Assembly (NCBI RefSeq): GCF_020217485.1
Contig: NZ_JAEKMI010000006.1
Coordinates: 62,001 to 126,000 of the forward strand
Length of the DNA stretch: 64,000 bases
Direction of reading: 5' to 3'
Source: Mycobacterium sp. WUMAC-067
GTDB taxonomy: Bacteria; Actinomycetota; Actinomycetes; Mycobacteriales; Mycobacteriaceae
Shown here: positions 44,611 to 53,588 of the stretch, one piece after another
Layout of the letters: every line of letters starts with the position of its first letter
Numbering within the stretch: position 1 is the first letter of the stretch
Notes under the pieces: generated by a model
Databases searched by the model: none
Seen by the model: the letters and a program-made list of their open reading frames with translations, nothing else
Told to the model about the DNA's origin: nothing
Position numbers and translations under genes: made by a program

Positions 44611-45207
44611 TCATGAAATTGCCTCGTCTCGAGGAAGGCCGGTTGCCGTACGGAGCGTTTCGGCAACGACGCGACCCGTGTCCCGAAGCGGCCGGGTGCT
44701 CCGTTGCACCCGGCCGAGCATGATCGCCCCTTCCAGACTGGCCACCGCGAACGTCGCGAGTCGGCGGGCACGGGCGCTCGAGACGCCGGCGTCAATCAGC
44801 TGGGCGGCCACCCGTGACTCCCAGGAATCGAACACCACATGGCTCGCTTCACGCAGGGCTTCGTTGCTGCTGGCGATCTCACATGCCAGCGTGCCGATCG
44901 GGCAGCCGTCTGCGAAATCGGTTTCCTCCAGGGCGCGCGCGGCCCAGTTGAACCATTTGACGGCGGCCTGACCGATGTCGGCCGACTCTGAAAACACCCG
45001 GTCGAGCAACTGCTGGTAGCGCTCGGCGGTCTGGGAGATGGCCTGCACAGCCAGGTCTTGTTTACCGCCGGGGAAGAAGTGATACAGCGAACCCAACGGG
45101 GCCCGGCTTTCGGCGACGATCTGCTTGAGGCCGGTGCCTGAATAGCCCTGGCGCCGAAACAGTCCGGTCGCCGCGGTCAGAAAGCGATCGCGCGTCGGCG
45201 TTGTCAT
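44611..45207 (-). CDS. TetR-family repressor (LmrA/YxaF subfamily)
   Basis: A 198-residue regulator. The N-terminal helix-turn-helix is FRRQGYSGTGLKQIVAESRAPLGSLYHFFPGGK, where the GSLYHFFPGGK pattern is typical of the LmrA/YxaF group. C-terminal ADGCPIGTLACEIA is also characteristic. Its start overlaps the enoyl-CoA hydratase stop by 4 bases (ATGA), so it is the second gene of that operon and presumably autoregulates through the palindrome at 46068. The effector is unknown. Confidence 0.88.
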   Translation of the reverse strand: MTTPTRDRFLTAATGLFRRQGYSGTGLKQIVAESRAPLGSLYHFFPGGKQDLAVQAISQTAERYQQLLDRVFSESADIGQAAVKWFNWAARALEETDFADGCPIGTLACEIASSNEALREASHVVFDSWESRVAAQLIDAGVSSARARRLATFAVASLEGAIMLGRVQRSTRPLRDTGRVVAETLRTATGLPRDEAIS

Positions 45208-46025
45208 GAGGAGGTCTCCGACCGGGCGGTCGCCACACCGCCGGCCGCGGAACCCAGCGGGAGGGCGTCTACGATTCGCCGGGCGCGTTGACGATCGATG
45301 GAGTAGGCGTTCATCGCCTCACGCTCGAGTTGATCGTCCAGCGGGCGCCCGATGACATCGAGCACCGTCTCTTTGGCTGACCGAACCGCGGACTGTTCGT
45401 GCGCGGCAATGCGATCGGCGAGGGCATAGGCGGAACTCATCAAACCGTCTTGGGCGACCACCCGGGTGACGAGGTTGACCTGCAAGGCACGTTGCGCGTC
45501 GATCGGTTCACCGCTGAGCTCCAGATCCAGAGCGACTGCGAGCCCACAGGTATCGACAAGCCGTGAGATTCCCCCGTCGCCGTGATGAAAGCCCAAGCCC
45601 ACCAATGGCGCACCGAACATCGCCCTGTCAGAGGCGATGCGGATATCGCACGCCAGCGCTAATTCGAGGCCGGCGCCCAGCGCCCAGCCGTTGACCGCCG
45701 CGAGCACCGGCTTGGCAATGCGGTGTAGCCCGCGCGTAATCCCGCCGAAGCCAACCCCTTTGGCGTTCCGCCGCACCACGGCCGCATCGGCGTCGAGCCA
45801 CTGGGTGAACCATGTGTTGCGGTCGGCGCCGGCGCAAAATGCATTCCCTGTCCCCGTCAATATCGCGACGTCGACACCGTCGTCGTCGCGGAACTCCGCC
45901 CAGATTTCGCGCAGCCGCTGATCCATCTCAGGATCGATCGCGTTGCGCGCGCTTCGCCGGTCCAAGGTGATCGTCGCCACCCGACCCCGCTTCTGATACC
46001 GAACATGCTCAGCGCTGACGTTCAT
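45204..46025 (-). CDS. Enoyl-CoA hydratase/isomerase family protein
   Basis: A 273-residue crotonase-fold enzyme. Family signatures include RGRVATITLDRRSARNAID, ILTGTGNAFCAGADR (oxyanion hole) and KPVLAAVNGWALGAGLELALACDIRIAS. The catalytic-Glu positions of true hydratases read GLGFHHGDGGISRLV, where the expected P/E residues are altered, so the exact chemistry (hydratase, isomerase or other) is uncertain. ATG 46025 is preferred to 46058 because the operator palindrome lies just upstream. It is first in an operon with TetR and perhaps the VOC gene. Confidence 0.86.
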   Translation of the reverse strand: MNVSAEHVRYQKRGRVATITLDRRSARNAIDPEMDQRLREIWAEFRDDDGVDVAILTGTGNAFCAGADRNTWFTQWLDADAAVVRRNAKGVGFGGITRGLHRIAKPVLAAVNGWALGAGLELALACDIRIASDRAMFGAPLVGLGFHHGDGGISRLVDTCGLAVALDLELSGEPIDAQRALQVNLVTRVVAQDGLMSSAYALADRIAAHEQSAVRSAKETVLDVIGRPLDDQLEREAMNAYSIDRQRARRIVDALPLGSAAGGVATARSETSS

Positions 46026-46067
46026 GGAAGCCTCCGCATCCGTTCGGCGTGACGTCACAAGATTATA

Positions 46068-46079
46068 TAGATCGATCTA
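46068..46079. promoter_or_regulatory. Predicted LmrA/YxaF-type TetR operator
   Basis: TAGATCGATCTA is a perfect 12-base palindrome within TATATAGATCGATCTACTAA, resembling the ATAGACNNGTCTAT operator of LmrA/YxaF regulators. It lies 43 bases upstream of the enoyl-CoA hydratase start. Confidence 0.65.
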
Positions 46080-46142
46080 CTAACGCAAGGGCTCAGCAGG
46101 CACCCCAACGACTCTCGCGTCGATTTGTCGCGTGGCCGGCAG

Positions 46143-47471
46143 CTACGCGGGGCCACGCCCGTCGCCGGCCAGCCGCAATAGGAGTCGAGTTCCCCCGAGG
46201 GGGCTGGTCTGCAATGCCGCTGTGCCGCCGTGCAATTCGGCCTGCTGGGCGACCAGCGCCAGACCCAGCCCCGACCCCGAACGCGAGGCCGTCGATCCGC
46301 GGGCGAAGCGCTCGAACACCGTGGCACGTTCGGATTCCGGGACCCCGGTGCCGTCGTCGTCGATCGCGATCTCCACGCCCTCGCCGGAACTGCTGACGGT
46401 CAGCTGGATCTTGCCGGCGTTGCCGTGCTTGACGGCGTTGGCGATGGCGTTGTCGATCACCAGCCGCAGGCCGGTGGGGAGCCCGACCATCAGCACCGTC
46501 GGCGACGGCACCAGCGACACCTCGACGTCGGGGTAGATGCGCAGCGCGTCGTGTGCGGCACGGTCGAGAAGCTCGGTGATGTCGAAGGGGACGAAATCGT
46601 CGACGGTGGTCAGCTCGCCCTGGGCCAGCCGCTCCAGCGCGGTCAGCGTCCCTTCGATGCGGCTCTGGGTGCGGATGACGTCGCCGATGACCTCGTGCCG
46701 CTGCTCGGGCGGCAGGTCCAAGGTGGACAACACCTCGAGGTTGGTGCGCATGGCCGTCAACGGCGTGCGCAGCTCGTGCGAGGCGACGGCGGCGAAGTCG
46801 CGCGCCGACTCGAGCGCAGCCTTGGTGCGCTGCTGTTCCTTGCCGATGCGGGCCAGCATTCCCTCCACCGCCTCGGCGATCTCCACCGCCTCGCGCACGC
46901 CGCGCACCTGGACCTCGTCGGGGCTGGACTGGGCGTTGATCGCGCGGGCCTGCTGCGCCAGCAGCAGGAACGGATTGACCATGATCAGCGAGATCACCCA
47001 GCCCACCACGACCGTGCCGCCGATCACGCTGGCGCAGATCAGCAACACCCGCAGGTGCAGTTCGTTGATCCGGTGCTGGGCCTCGGCCAGCGGCGCGGCC
47101 AGCGCGATCGAGGCGGGACCCGCGGTGAACGTGCGAACGCGGTACTGCACCCCGTTGATGGTCGTGTTGGCATAGCCGTCCGGGAGTTGCGGCAACACGA
47201 TGTTGCTGGGCGCCGACACGGTCACCCCGCCGATGCGCGCGGTGCGCACCAGGTTGCCGTCCGGCATGTGCCGGTCGGGGGTGGCGGGCGGCGCGGTGTT
47301 GAGCAGGCTGCTGATGTCTCCCAGGCTGCTGACCGAATCCAGCCGGCGATCGAGCTGGCTGTACTGGTCATTGGTGACGCCCACCCACACCCAGGTGCCC
47401 AGCAGGACGACCAGCGTCATCACCGATATGGCGGCGACGATGAGGATGGTGCGCAGCGACAGCACCCGCAT
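46143..47471 (-). CDS. Sensor histidine kinase, PrrB-like, without a paired response regulator
   Basis: About 442 residues. Two membrane helices (about 9-31 and 180-205) bracket an extracytoplasmic sensor domain. HAMP follows, then the dimerisation helix with the phosphorylated His in AVASHELRTPLTAMRTN, and the catalytic domain with N box VIDNAIANAVKHG, G1 DDDGTGVPESER and G2 SGSGLGLALVAQQ. It resembles M. tuberculosis PrrB (Rv0902c) along its length. No response-regulator gene is adjacent on either side. ATG 47471 (MRVLSLRTILIV) is the safest start; the frame extends to 47633 without a good start. It could signal through PrrA or another regulator encoded elsewhere. Confidence 0.88.
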   Translation of the reverse strand: MRVLSLRTILIVAAISVMTLVVLLGTWVWVGVTNDQYSQLDRRLDSVSSLGDISSLLNTAPPATPDRHMPDGNLVRTARIGGVTVSAPSNIVLPQLPDGYANTTINGVQYRVRTFTAGPASIALAAPLAEAQHRINELHLRVLLICASVIGGTVVVGWVISLIMVNPFLLLAQQARAINAQSSPDEVQVRGVREAVEIAEAVEGMLARIGKEQQRTKAALESARDFAAVASHELRTPLTAMRTNLEVLSTLDLPPEQRHEVIGDVIRTQSRIEGTLTALERLAQGELTTVDDFVPFDITELLDRAAHDALRIYPDVEVSLVPSPTVLMVGLPTGLRLVIDNAIANAVKHGNAGKIQLTVSSSGEGVEIAIDDDGTGVPESERATVFERFARGSTASRSGSGLGLALVAQQAELHGGTAALQTSPLGGTRLLLRLAGDGRGPA

Positions 47472-47668
47472 CGGCAGCTGTACATGCGGGAAGACGCGGA
47501 TGTCGGGCTCCTTTGTGGGTTCGTGACGACCAGCCTGAGTACAACCCTCACAGCGGCAGGGGTTCGGCACGTTCAAGCGCGAGGGCGTTTCGCAAGAATT
47601 TACCGCTAATCGCGGCGCCGCCCTGCGCGTCACCTATCGGGGACCGACCATCGTTTTGCTCGCCGCGT

Positions 47669-47690
47669 GGTGAGTGAGTACTCTCTCACC
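47669..47690. promoter_or_regulatory. TetR operator deciding the start of the 47691 gene
   Basis: A 22-base near-perfect palindrome: arms GGTGAG-T-GAG and CTC-T-CTCACC around TA, with only the mirrored position pair differing. It ends one base before GTG 47691, so the upstream GTG at 47667 would place the operator inside the coding sequence. Confidence 0.65.
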
Positions 47691-48341
47691 GTGCTGACTG
47701 GGCCGGGTCGAGGGCGTGACCGCCTGCTTTCCGCGGCGTTGCGGCTGTTCGCCGCCAAGGGATACGCGGCCACGTCGGTGGCCGACATCCAGCGCGAATC
47801 GGGGCTGGCGCCCGGCTCGGGCGCGCTCTACAAGCACTTCGGCTCCAAACGCGAGTTGCTCGAGGCCGCGGTCGCGCACCGGATCGACAGCATCGTGGCC
47901 GCGCGAGAGCAGTACGACGCGGGACAGCCGGGCAGCGTCGAGCAAGCGGTGCGCACCGCCGGCCAGCTGATCTGGAGCAACCTCAAACACAGCGAGGATC
48001 TGCTCAAGGTCATGCTGCGCGAGCCCGACGAGCTCGGCGACCTCGACGAGAAGACGTGGCAGGTCATCACCGACAACGCCTACCAGCGCTTCGCCGATGA
48101 ACTGGCCGCGTCGAATCGCTCCGGCCGCACCAGCATCCCCGACCCCGAAGCGGCCGCGGCCGTCGCGATCGGCTCGCTGTCCTACGCGGCGACGCTGCAA
48201 GCGCTCACCGGCCGCCTGCCGGGAAACACCGACGAAGAACGGTATTTCGAGGCGTGGGTCAACCAGACGGTCAGCGTCCTGGCCCAGTACGCCAATCCCC
48301 GAAATCCTTTGCACACCAATGATTCAGGAGACCAGCTGTGA
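47691..48341 (+). CDS. TetR-family repressor next to an acyl-CoA dehydrogenase
   Basis: A 216-residue regulator. Helix-turn-helix: [37 protein letters not shown]. The C-terminal domain (about residues 80-216) is typical of ligand-binding TetR proteins; a fatty acyl-CoA ligand is plausible from the neighbour. The GTG at 47691 is preferred over 47667 because of the palindrome just upstream, which would make the mRNA nearly leaderless. Its stop overlaps the acyl-CoA dehydrogenase start (GTGA, 48338-48341), so the two form an autoregulated operon. Confidence 0.87.
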   Translation: MLTGPGRGRDRLLSAALRLFAAKGYAATSVADIQRESGLAPGSGALYKHFGSKRELLEAAVAHRIDSIVAAREQYDAGQPGSVEQAVRTAGQLIWSNLKHSEDLLKVMLREPDELGDLDEKTWQVITDNAYQRFADELAASNRSGRTSIPDPEAAAAVAIGSLSYAATLQALTGRLPGNTDEERYFEAWVNQTVSVLAQYANPRNPLHTNDSGDQL

Positions 48342-49549
48342 CGTTTTCACTACAACTGTCCGACGACGTGATCGAAGTCCGCGACTGGGTGCACCAGTTC
48401 GCCGCCGACGTCGTCCGGCCCGCCGCCGCGGAATGGGACGAGCGCGAGGAAACACCGTGGCCGGTGATCCAGGAGGCCGCCAAGGTCGGGCTGTACTCCC
48501 CCGACCTGTTCGCCCAGCAGGCGGCCGAGCCGACGGGCCTGGGCATGCTGACGGTGTTCGAGGAATTGTTCTGGGGCGACGCGGGTATCGCCCTGTCCAT
48601 CATGGGCACGGGCCTCGCCGCCGCGGCACTGGCGGGCAACGGCACTCCAGAACAGCTGGGCCGCTGGTTGCCCGAGATGTTCGGCACCGCTGACGAACCC
48701 AAGTTAGGCGCGTTCTGTTCGTCCGAGCCGGACGCGGGTTCCGACGTCGGCGCCATCCGGACGCGGGCGCGCTACGACGAGGCGACCGGCGAGTGGGTCC
48801 TCAACGGCACCAAGACCTGGGCGACCAACGGCGGCATCGCCAACGTGCACATCGTGGTGGCGTCGGTCTACCCCGAGCTCGGCACGCGCGGGCAAGCGAC
48901 CTTCGTCATCCCGGCGGGCGTCAAGGGCCTGGCGCAGGGCCAGAAATCCAAAAAGCACGGGATCCGCGCCTCCCACACCGCCGAGGTGGTGCTCGACAAC
49001 GTCCGGCTGCCCGAGGACCACATCCTCGGGGGCCGGGAGAAGTTCGAGGCGCGCATCGCCCGCGTCAAATCGGGTGCGTCCGCCCGCGGGCAGGCCGCGA
49101 TGAAGACGTTCGAGCGCACCCGGCCCACCGTCGGCGCGATGGCCGTCGGCGTGGCCCGGGCCGCCTACGAGTACGCGCTCGAATATGCCTGCCAGCGTGA
49201 GCAATTCGGCCGCAAGATCGGCGAATTCCAGGCCGTGGCCTTCAAGCTGGCGGACATGAAGTGCCGCATCGACGCCGCCCGGCTGCTGGTGTGGCGCGCG
49301 GGATGGATGGCCCGCAACAACCAATCCTTCGACTCCGCGGAGGGGTCGATGGCCAAGCTGGTGGCCAGCGAGACCGCGGTCTACGTCACCGATGAGGCGA
49401 TCCAGATCTTGGGCGGCAACGGGTACACCCGCGACTATCCCGTCGAGCGGATGCACCGCGACGCGAAGATCTTCACCATCTTCGAGGGCACCAGCGAGAT
49501 CCAGCGCCTGGTGGTCTCCCGGGCGCTGACCGGGTTGCCTATCCGGTGA
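48338..49549 (+). CDS. Acyl-CoA dehydrogenase
   Basis: A 403-residue flavoenzyme of fatty-acid or related acyl-CoA oxidation. N-terminal helices are followed by the FAD/substrate motif [19 protein letters not shown] (about residues 125-145), a middle beta domain ([20 protein letters not shown]), and C-terminal [20 protein letters not shown]. The catalytic Glu is in [12 protein letters not shown], about 20 residues from the C terminus, as in medium-chain enzymes. GTG 48338 overlaps the TetR stop. Substrate chain length cannot be inferred. It belongs to the FadE group. Confidence 0.92.
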   Translation: MTFSLQLSDDVIEVRDWVHQFAADVVRPAAAEWDEREETPWPVIQEAAKVGLYSPDLFAQQAAEPTGLGMLTVFEELFWGDAGIALSIMGTGLAAAALAGNGTPEQLGRWLPEMFGTADEPKLGAFCSSEPDAGSDVGAIRTRARYDEATGEWVLNGTKTWATNGGIANVHIVVASVYPELGTRGQATFVIPAGVKGLAQGQKSKKHGIRASHTAEVVLDNVRLPEDHILGGREKFEARIARVKSGASARGQAAMKTFERTRPTVGAMAVGVARAAYEYALEYACQREQFGRKIGEFQAVAFKLADMKCRIDAARLLVWRAGWMARNNQSFDSAEGSMAKLVASETAVYVTDEAIQILGGNGYTRDYPVERMHRDAKIFTIFEGTSEIQRLVVSRALTGLPIR

Positions 49550-49617
49550 CGGCCGCCGTGTGACGCGCCGCGCGGCCCGCGGCCCGCGCCGGGTGGGGCA
49601 CGCGACATGATGGCGGC

Positions 49618-50835
49618 ATGGCTACCGAGATCCGGGTGCTCGACAGCGAGGACGACCTCATCGCCGCCGCGAACGTGTTTCGCACCGCCATGGTCGGGTT
49701 TCCCCCGCTTGCGGGTCTCGCGCCCGGCCAGATCACCACGCTGCTCGAGGCGGGCCGCACCGTCGGGGCATTCGCCGACGGCCAGCTTGTCGGCACCGCC
49801 GACGCCGTGACGAGTTGGTTGACGCTGCCCGGCCCGGCGATCGTGGGGCACGCCGCCGTGACCCACATCGGGGTGCTGCCGTCGCACACCCGGCGTGGCA
49901 TCGCCACCGAGCTGATACGTCACCAGTTGGGCGACTTCGCGGCGCGCGGTGAGGTGGTGGCGACGCTGCGGGCCTCGGAGGCGACGATCTACGGACGCTA
50001 CGGCTACGGCGTCGCGAGCTCGTCGCAGTCGGTCGAGGTCCAGACCGCGCGGGCGGCGCTGCGGCGCGATGTCGGGACGGGCGGTCGGGTGCGCTTGCTC
50101 GACACCGCGCAGGTGTGGGACGTGCTGCCCCGCATCTACGCCGAGAACCGTCCCGCTCGTCCGGGAACCATCGACCGCCCGCCGGCGTGGTGGCAGGGCG
50201 TGCGGCTGCGCACCGAATCCACCGCTGGGGCCGCGTATGTCGCGGTGCACGGCGAGCCGGGATCCGAATCCGGCTTCGTCCGGTACCGCCCGATCGACAC
50301 CGAGCGGTGGTTTGTCAGCGACCAGCGCACCATCGTGGTCGAGGATTTCTTCGCGCCCACCACCGAGGCCTACCTCGGGCTGCTGCGATTCCTGCTCGGA
50401 CTCGATCTGGTTGACCGCGTGCTGTTTTGGATGCTGCCGCTCGACGATCCGCTGCCGTGGCTCCTCGACGACCGGCGCGCCGTGCGGGTCACCGCCGTGC
50501 ACGACGAAACCTGGCTGCGCATCATCGATGCGGAGGCGGCGCTGACCGCCCGTGGCTACGGCGGCGACGGCGCGGTCAGCATCGCGGTCAATGACCCTCT
50601 GCTACCGGCCAATTCGGCGCGGTTCGCCATCGCGGGCGGCGGCGCGGCGGTCACCGACCGGCAACCCGACCTCACCGTCGACGTCGAGGGGCTCGCCGCC
50701 GTCCTGCTGGGCGGGGCCACGTGGCGCGAGCTCGCCGCGGCCGGGCTGGCCCGCACCGACGATCCGGCGGCGCTGGCGGTGGCCGATCGACTGTTCGCCG
50801 TGCCCGAGGCGCCCCACGCCGGGTTCTACTTCTGA
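49618..50835 (+). CDS. Eis-like GNAT N-acetyltransferase
   Basis: A 405-residue protein with the three-part Eis layout. First a GNAT domain (VTHIGVLPSHTRRGIATELIRHQL is the acetyl-CoA-binding motif A), then a second GNAT-like domain, and finally a sterol-carrier-type domain (about residues 300-405). It ends GFYF, and in Eis the C-terminal carboxylate is used in catalysis. Relatives acetylate aminoglycosides or protein lysines; it is not certain that this is the orthologue of M. tuberculosis Eis (Rv2416c), whose genomic setting is different. ATG 49618 is the only reasonable start. Confidence 0.88.
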   Translation: MATEIRVLDSEDDLIAAANVFRTAMVGFPPLAGLAPGQITTLLEAGRTVGAFADGQLVGTADAVTSWLTLPGPAIVGHAAVTHIGVLPSHTRRGIATELIRHQLGDFAARGEVVATLRASEATIYGRYGYGVASSSQSVEVQTARAALRRDVGTGGRVRLLDTAQVWDVLPRIYAENRPARPGTIDRPPAWWQGVRLRTESTAGAAYVAVHGEPGSESGFVRYRPIDTERWFVSDQRTIVVEDFFAPTTEAYLGLLRFLLGLDLVDRVLFWMLPLDDPLPWLLDDRRAVRVTAVHDETWLRIIDAEAALTARGYGGDGAVSIAVNDPLLPANSARFAIAGGGAAVTDRQPDLTVDVEGLAAVLLGGATWRELAAAGLARTDDPAALAVADRLFAVPEAPHAGFYF

Positions 50836-50843
50836 GGGCGAGA

Positions 50844-51800
50844 GTGAAACGCATGATCGTCGTCATCGGCGCGGGGATATGTGGTCTCGCGGCGGCCTAC
50901 GAGCTCTCTCGGCAGGGTCACGACGTGATCGTGCTGGAGCGCGGGCGTCCCTTCGGGGAGCAATCCGCCGGGCTGGCGCGGATATTCCGGGTCGCGCATC
51001 GACGTCCGGCGCTGTGCCGGTTGGCGCTGGCGGCCCGGGCGGGCTGGCAACGTTGGGAATCCGAGTTCGGCGCGGGGCGACTGCTGGGCTCCGAGGGCTT
51101 CATCGCCGCCGGCTCCCGCGACGAGATCGCGGCGGCCATGACGTCGGCCGGCGCGCGGTTCTCCCGGCTCGACCGGGCCGAAATCGCGGCACGGCTTCCC
51201 TTCGCGGTGGTGCCTTGGGAGACAGGGGTTTTCGATCCGCTGGGCGGCAGCCTGCGCATCCGCCGCGCCCTGGGCGCGTTGGCGCACCGCGTCACCATCC
51301 GGAACGCGGAGGCGCAGTCGGTGGCCGACGACGGCGCGACGACGCTCACCGACGGCACCGTGCTGCGCGGTGACCGGGTGCTGATCTGCGCGGGCGCGCA
51401 CACCCCAGACCTGTTCGGCCCCCTCGGGGTTGACTTCGTCCCGCACACACGGTTCACCTATCGCGGCGCGGACGCGACCGGCGCGGCGTGCCTGTCCGCG
51501 CCCGAGGGCTACGGATTGCCGCTCGGCAGTACGGGCCGGTGGGCGTTCGGCCAGGAGGTGGCGGACCCCGCGACCGTGCGCGCGCTGTTCCCGTCGCTTT
51601 CGCCGGTCGACCAGGTGGACTGCGTCAGTGTCCGTGCCCCGTGGCTTGATTCGGGCGGCGACGGCTGGACCGTGGCGCGGCGTGGGCGCGTGCTGGCGTT
51701 CGTCGGCAGCAACCTGATGAAATTCGGTCCGCTGCTCGGTGAACTGCTGGCGCGGGCCGTGTTGACTGACGAGGTGCCCGCGGAGTTGCTGCTGGATTAG
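50844..51800 (+). CDS. FAD-dependent amino-acid-oxidase-type oxidoreductase
   Basis: A 318-residue flavoprotein of the DAO family. The Rossmann motif is VVIGAGICGLAAAYELSRQGHDVIVLE at residues about 6-32, and FGEQSAGLARIFRVAH is the flavin-loop region. The C-terminal FAD contact is VLAFVGSNLMKFGPLLGE. At about 320 residues it is a little shorter than typical members (350-400). GTG 50844 has a GAGGGCGAG ribosome site; ATG 50853 (MIVVIGAG) is an alternative. It follows the Eis-like gene by 8 bases and is likely cotranscribed. Substrate unknown (sarcosine, glycine or other amines). Confidence 0.83.
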   Translation: MKRMIVVIGAGICGLAAAYELSRQGHDVIVLERGRPFGEQSAGLARIFRVAHRRPALCRLALAARAGWQRWESEFGAGRLLGSEGFIAAGSRDEIAAAMTSAGARFSRLDRAEIAARLPFAVVPWETGVFDPLGGSLRIRRALGALAHRVTIRNAEAQSVADDGATTLTDGTVLRGDRVLICAGAHTPDLFGPLGVDFVPHTRFTYRGADATGAACLSAPEGYGLPLGSTGRWAFGQEVADPATVRALFPSLSPVDQVDCVSVRAPWLDSGGDGWTVARRGRVLAFVGSNLMKFGPLLGELLARAVLTDEVPAELLLD

Positions 51801-51885
51801 TCCGGCGGCAACCCTGCGGGCCTTGGCATCTGTGGACTCCAAACCGTAAGAGCGGCAATGGAACCCAGACCGGCGGTCGGGCCGG

Positions 51886-52164
51886 TCAGCCGTGCGGCGC
51901 CTCGGAGATCTTGGTGTCCGGCTTTCCGAGCGTCTGGCAGTACGTCGTCACCGACAGCCGCGTTGCGGAAATCTCCACATTGCTCGGGTCGGCGCCGCTC
52001 TTGTCCTTGAGCATCTTGCTGACTTCGTCGTTCTGCTTCTTCTCGTCCTGCGTGGTGAAGTCTTTGCACTTTGTGTCGCCGCCGGTGTTGATGACCTGTG
52101 AGGCCGAACATGCGCCGGACAACAAGGCGGAGATCGCGATCGTGGCTGCCGCAATGTACTTCAT
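51886..52164 (-). CDS. HdeA-like lipoprotein
   Basis: A 92-residue exported protein. The signal peptide MKYIAAATIAISALLSGAC ends in a lipobox (LSGAC), so Cys19 should be lipidated and anchor the protein outside the membrane. The mature part (CKDFTTQDEKKQNDEVSKML to VTTYCQTLGKPDTKI) has two cysteines about 43 residues apart and an all-helical charge pattern like HdeA/HdeB acid-stress chaperones. A disulfide between them would fit. It is a lone gene between the oxidoreductase (convergent) and the MFS transporter (divergent). Function is inferred from weak similarity. Confidence 0.7.
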   Translation of the reverse strand: MKYIAAATIAISALLSGACSASQVINTGGDTKCKDFTTQDEKKQNDEVSKMLKDKSGADPSNVEISATRLSVTTYCQTLGKPDTKISEAPHG

Positions 52165-52347
52165 CGTGTGCCTTCCTGGGTGCGAGTAGTGGTATCAGTA
52201 CACCAAATCCGCTGATTTCAAACCCCTTCACACCGCGAAGTCCGGGCCCGCGGCGGAGGCGTGATCGCGTCCACCGGGAATAACCACCCGGGTGGCGTCG
52301 CGTTCTACGATCGTCGGGCGCGCGCACGTTGGAGGGGGAGAAGACCG

Positions 52348-53565
52348 GTGATCTCGTCGAGCGTGCGCAGCGGCCGCAACCGCCGACTGCGTCCGGGCCG
52401 GGAAGCCGCCCCCGCCCGGGCCCTGTTCATCAGCGTGTTGGCCCTGCTGCTGGCGACGGGATGGGTCGCCAATCACTTCGTCGGGTTGATGCCGGTGATC
52501 AGCGAGCACGAACACCTCAGCGCCGCCACCCTCGACGGCATCTTCGGCATCTACGCGCTCGGGTTGCTCCCCGGATTGCTGATCGGCGGCCGCACGTCGG
52601 ACGCGTGGGGCCGTCGCCCGGTGGCGCTGGCGGGGGCGGCCGCCGCCGTGGCGGGGACGGTGGCGATGCTGCTGTCCCAGCACACCGGCGCGCTGCTGTC
52701 GGGCCGCCTGGTCGTCGGGCTCGGTGTGGGCCTCGCCATCAGCTCCTGCACCGCGTGGGCTTCCGATCTGAGAGGCCCGGCCGGCGCCGCGACCGCGGGA
52801 GCGGTGCTCACCGCCGGCTTCGCCATCGGGCCGTTCGCCGGCGGGGGCTTTGCCTGGGCCGGGCACTCCGGCATTCGGGTGTCGTTCGCCGTCGCCGCCG
52901 CCATTGTGGTGCTGGCGTCGTGTGCCGTCATCGTCGCGGCCGAGCCCGGCGAGCTGACCGGGCCGGCACCGGCCGCCGACAGGGCCCCGGCGGCACCGGC
53001 CACGCAGGGCGTGTCGCGGGCCCTGAGTTGGGCCATGCCACTCGCACCGTGGGTATACGCCTCGGCGACACTGGGATTCGTCACCATCCCCACCCGGCTA
53101 CACACCGCGCTCGCGGCTCCGATCGCGGCGGGCACGGCCACCCTGATCGTCAACGGGGTCAGCGGGGTCGTTCAGGTGCTGGCCCGCACGCGCCGCTGGG
53201 GCCCACAGACCGGCACCGCCGGTGCGGTTCTGGCCGCACTCGGCTACGTGATGGCCGCGACGGCGCCACCGACCCTGACGCCCGTGCTGGGGCTACCGCT
53301 GTTGGTGATCCTGGGGTGCGCGTCGGGCCTGTGCCTGCGCGAAGGCCTGATCGATCTCGAGGCCGCGGCGCCGCAGCACCTGCGGGGCGCTCTGACCGGG
53401 GTGTTCTACGTCGTCACCTACGTCGGCTTCGCCCTGCCGCTGTTGTTGGCGACCGTCGACCCTGGCGCCGCGCTGGCGATCCTGTCCACCATGGCGGTAT
53501 TGGCCTTGGCGACGGCGGTCGGCAGGGCGGCGCGGCTACGACGAGATAGTCACCGCCAGAACTGA
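52348..53565 (+). CDS. Major facilitator superfamily transporter
   Basis: A 405-residue permease with about 12 hydrophobic segments. The loop between helices 2 and 3 carries GRTSDAWGRRPVAL, the MFS motif A (GxxxDxxGRR). After the sixth helix comes a long Ala/Pro loop (about residues 210-235). GTG 52348 is chosen because GGAGGGGGAG lies about 7 bases upstream; the ATG at 52261 would add 29 basic residues. It probably works as a proton-driven drug or metabolite exporter, but the substrate cannot be told. It is a single-gene unit. Confidence 0.84.
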   Translation: MISSSVRSGRNRRLRPGREAAPARALFISVLALLLATGWVANHFVGLMPVISEHEHLSAATLDGIFGIYALGLLPGLLIGGRTSDAWGRRPVALAGAAAAVAGTVAMLLSQHTGALLSGRLVVGLGVGLAISSCTAWASDLRGPAGAATAGAVLTAGFAIGPFAGGGFAWAGHSGIRVSFAVAAAIVVLASCAVIVAAEPGELTGPAPAADRAPAAPATQGVSRALSWAMPLAPWVYASATLGFVTIPTRLHTALAAPIAAGTATLIVNGVSGVVQVLARTRRWGPQTGTAGAVLAALGYVMAATAPPTLTPVLGLPLLVILGCASGLCLREGLIDLEAAAPQHLRGALTGVFYVVTYVGFALPLLLATVDPGAALAILSTMAVLALATAVGRAARLRRDSHRQN

Positions 53566-53588
53566 TTCGGACCCGTCAGCGTCGGCGC

